The position numbers and the translations under genes were made by a program. Shown here in pieces: positions 33,867 through 35,513 of a DNA stretch of 35,513 nucleotides (its first letter is position 1; the number at the start of each line of letters is the position of its first letter). This DNA comes from Candidatus Halarchaeoplasma halalkaliphilum (GTDB lineage: Archaea; Thermoplasmatota; Thermoplasmata; Halarchaeoplasmatales; Halarchaeoplasmataceae): assembly GCA_007133925.1 (NCBI GenBank), contig SLLU01000069.1:1-35513 (forward strand), in the 5' to 3' direction. A model generated the notes under the pieces. It saw only the letters and a list, made by a program, of their open reading frames with translations. It made no database searches and was not told the origin of the DNA.

Positions 33867-34197
33867 GAACAGGTGACCGTAGTAAGCCCCTTTCTGTTTC
33901 AAGACGGCATTCATCTATGCGTCCTACCCGCCGGTCCCGGAATGATCATCCCGGCATCTTTGGACTTGCTCCGGTGGGGAGTCGCCGTTTCATCGATCCC
34001 TCCGGTTCTCAGCTCTGCGGGTTAACTCACCTTGCCTTGCGGCAGGCTTCGCACACTTCACAGCTCACCGGAGGACGTGTCGTTTCTGCGCCCTTGCCGA
34101 GACTCTCGCCTCACCGCCTTGCGACGGTCCACCTTTTCCGCGGAGAGGGGACTTTCCTCAGGGTCGAACCCCGTCGGCCGTCCTCGGTCTCCTGTTC
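33867..34197 (-). ncRNA. rnpB: RNase P RNA, archaeal
   Basis: The catalytic RNA that removes tRNA 5' leaders. Conserved blocks occur in the right order on the minus strand: GAGGAAAGTCC (CR-I), GATGAAACGGCGA, GGAGCAAGTCCAAAGATGCC (CR-IV) and TAGATGAATG followed by AAACAGAAAGGGGCTTA (CR-V region). The ends pair as helix P1: the first 13 bases (GAACAGGAGACCG) pair with the last 13 (CGGTCACCTGTTC) at 12 of 13 positions. Length is about 331 nt. The ends are set by P1 and may be off by a few bases. A T-rich stretch follows the 3' end. Protein frames crossing this region are chance. Confidence 0.95.
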
Positions 34198-34219
34198 GCA
34201 CTGTAGGTGGACTTCCGAT

Positions 34220-34228
34220 GTATAAATA
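34220..34228 (-). promoter_or_regulatory. TATA box of rnpB
   Basis: ATTTATACA on the minus strand is centred 26 bases before the predicted 5' end of the RNase P RNA, the standard archaeal spacing. It independently supports the 5' end given by helix P1. Confidence 0.7.
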
Positions 34229-34246
34229 ATTGTTGATGGCCCTGCC

Positions 34247-34942
34247 TCAATGTATCTCCGGCCTGCCCTCGCTCCTGAGGACCCACATACCCTTATACTG
34301 GCTATACTCGAAAAAACCGTCTATCACGATGTGGTCGCCCTTGGCCATGTCCCTGTCAACATGCCAACCGTCCACCTCGCAGCTCAGCCTCCTGTACGGG
34401 TTATCTAGGGGGCAGATCACTATGTGTGTACCCCTTGAGATGGTCCAAAGGTCCTTCACCTCCCCGCGGACCCTTACGTTGGTGCCCTCGTACCACGTGG
34501 GATTCTCCAGTATGGACTCTATGGGTGTGAAACTGGATCTGGCCCTTTCCACCATCCTCATATCCCCGGGATTGGAGACCCTCATGCGATACTGGCGACC
34601 GTACTGTTCCACACGCCCCTGAAAGTACACTATTGCACCCGGGATCATGTACTCCTTTCCATCCACGTCCTCCATCACGTCCGAGTTTATCAACACCGTG
34701 ATTTTGTGTTCGTCTTCCGGCTCCCGTATGGAAACATGAAAGGTCCCGTGAAATAGTCTTCTGTCCATAACGTAACCCTGGGTCTTCACCACGGTATCCA
34801 AGTATTCCCCGTCTATATCCCCCACGGCGACCTGAGGGGGTTCTTGTGAAGCAGAGAGGACGAACAATGCGGATGTTCCCAGAAGAGCACCTAGAGTGAC
34901 GATAAATAACAATCTTTTTCCGTCGGGTTTGGGAAGTTCCAT
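34247..34942 (-). CDS. Membrane-anchored protein with two OB-fold-like domains
   Basis: The 231 residues start with a signal anchor (about 10-30, LLFIVTLGALLGTSALFVL). Two beta-rich domains follow: about 40-130 (VVKTQGYVMDRRLFHGTFHVSI, PGAIVYFQGRVEQYGRQYRMRV) and about 140-228 (GTNVRVRGEVKDLWTISRGTHIVI, KGDHIVIDGFFEYSQYKGMWVLRS). Both show the strand pattern of tRNA-anti/OB-type folds. The domains probably lie outside the membrane, so nucleic-acid binding is uncertain. Four bases separate it from the Orc1/Cdc6 gene upstream, and the ribosome site GGGGTGATC spans that junction, so the two are co-transcribed. Specific function unknown. Confidence 0.72.
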   Translation of the reverse strand: MELPKPDGKRLLFIVTLGALLGTSALFVLSASQEPPQVAVGDIDGEYLDTVVKTQGYVMDRRLFHGTFHVSIREPEDEHKITVLINSDVMEDVDGKEYMIPGAIVYFQGRVEQYGRQYRMRVSNPGDMRMVERARSSFTPIESILENPTWYEGTNVRVRGEVKDLWTISRGTHIVICPLDNPYRRLSCEVDGWHVDRDMAKGDHIVIDGFFEYSQYKGMWVLRSEGRPEIH

Positions 34943-34946
34943 CAGA

Positions 34947-35513
34947 TCACCCCAGGAGTTCCGTCAGCCTGGTTTCCAGTATCTCCGCGGGTATGTCCGA
35001 TAGTGAAACTTCCGTTGTCCGACCCCTGTTGGATGAAACGGTGGTGGTGTTTAGGAGTCCGTGATCCGATATGGAGTTCAGGTACTTCCAGAACTGGGTG
35101 TGGCCCAGCTTTTTTTGTCCGAACTCTTCGCACACCACCTTGTAACATTCCTCTACGTCACCGGTGGTGGTGAAGGGTGAAGACCTCAGGAGCCGGACCG
35201 CCGATAGCAGCACCAGGCGTTCCTGAAGATTGAGTTCCCTTATCTTGTCCTCGGTGAAATAGGGATCGATATCCGCCTTGGCACCCCTTATGTCCTCCGC
35301 ACCTATGTTGTCCTTTCCCTTGGCCTCCGCAATAAGGGAGGCACGTTCAAGGAGCTCTATGCCGAACCGGGCATCGCCCCTTTCGGACGACGCTGTGGTT
35401 GACAGAAGTCTCAACTCCGCTTCACCCAGAGCATCTGGATAAAGGGCCAGCTCCGAACGATATGCAAGGATGTCGTGGAGTTCCTCCTGGGAATACTTAG
35501 GGAATTTTACCCG
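34947..35513 (-). CDS. Orc1/Cdc6 replication initiator, C-terminal part (N-terminus beyond window)
   Basis: The frame enters from the right edge (RVKFPKYSQEELHDILAYR) and gives 188 residues. The AAA+ lid region shows the sensor-2 pattern of archaeal Orc1/Cdc6, GDARFGIELLERASLIAEAKGKDNIGAEDI. A winged-helix DNA-binding domain follows (NLQERLVLLSAVRLL, KLGHTQFWKYLNSISDHGLLN, then a wing GRTTEVSL). The ATPase core with the Walker motifs is outside the window. It recognises origins and loads the MCM helicase. No clear origin recognition repeats are visible in the window; they would more likely lie near the missing 5' end of this gene. Confidence 0.9.
   Translation of the reverse strand, partial: RVKFPKYSQEELHDILAYRSELALYPDALGEAELRLLSTTASSERGDARFGIELLERASLIAEAKGKDNIGAEDIRGAKADIDPYFTEDKIRELNLQERLVLLSAVRLLRSSPFTTTGDVEECYKVVCEEFGQKKLGHTQFWKYLNSISDHGLLNTTTVSSNRGRTTEVSLSDIPAEILETRLTELLG

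Noticed and set aside
33783-33914. N-terminal extension of the small zinc-ribbon protein
   Set aside because: The extension overlaps the 3' part of rnpB, and the family starts at the MVEAYC methionine.
33917-34229. Protein-coding frames on the plus strand of about 65-100 codons
   Set aside because: The region is fully explained by the RNase P RNA on the minus strand with its conserved blocks and P1 pairing.
1-35513. CRISPR arrays, insertion sequences or transposase genes
   Set aside because: No regularly spaced repeats, transposase motifs or terminal inverted repeats were seen anywhere in the window.

Overview
The window is archaeal and euryarchaeotal in character. It carries the small subunit of the family D DNA polymerase, an Orc1/Cdc6 initiator, an archaeal-type RPA with its COG3390 partner, MBF1, Kae1, ribosomal protein eS1, an archaeal RNase P RNA, tRNA genes with introns at position 37/38, TATA-like promoters and several apparently leaderless genes. 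Large CARDB-type surface proteins, a winged-helix/ATPase/TPR regulator and an Mbh-type hydrogenase together fit an anaerobic, possibly Thermoplasmatota-related euryarchaeon. That placement is inference, because no rRNA gene is present.

Layout. Positions 1-4655 (minus) are almost all of one giant secreted surface protein, cut by the left edge just after the start of its C-terminal membrane anchor. Positions 4848-9000 hold information-processing genes: DP1, an intron-bearing tRNA, an eS1 protein fused to a helix-hairpin-helix tail, and a methanogen-type (type 2) SerRS. Positions 9106-10453 are a three-gene sensory/regulatory set (CBS plus zinc ribbon, V4R, roadblock). It converges on a fused NMN adenylyltransferase/NMN deamidase. 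A tRNA cluster (Arg, a CAT-anticodon tRNA, Val with intron) at 11490-11935 includes a broken copy of tRNA-Arg interrupted by 57 bp. A TPR/ATPase regulator and a RecJ-like DHH nuclease diverge from a 28-bp gap at 14517-14544.

Positions 16782-24827 are a tightly coupled 14-gene operon in exactly the mbhA-mbhN order known from Pyrococcus. It contains Mrp-like Na+/H+ antiporter subunits, the NiFe hydrogenase small and large subunits with all four nickel-ligand cysteines, a NuoH-like subunit and a 2x[4Fe-4S] ferredoxin-like subunit. It should oxidise ferredoxin, reduce protons to H2 and store the energy as an ion gradient. A maturation protease gene lies back to back with its end, and a short Cys-containing reading frame occupies its leader.

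Positions 25355-35513 hold an uncharacterised HTH protein, MBF1, an unknown acidic protein, RPA and its partner, a RuvC-like protein, malic enzyme, a zinc-ribbon membrane protein, Kae1 (not fused to Bud32), a 48-residue zinc ribbon, the RNase P RNA, a membrane-anchored OB-fold protein and the C-terminal part of Orc1/Cdc6, cut by the right edge. Once the edge-crossing genes and RNA genes are counted, no stretch longer than 300 bases is without a gene.
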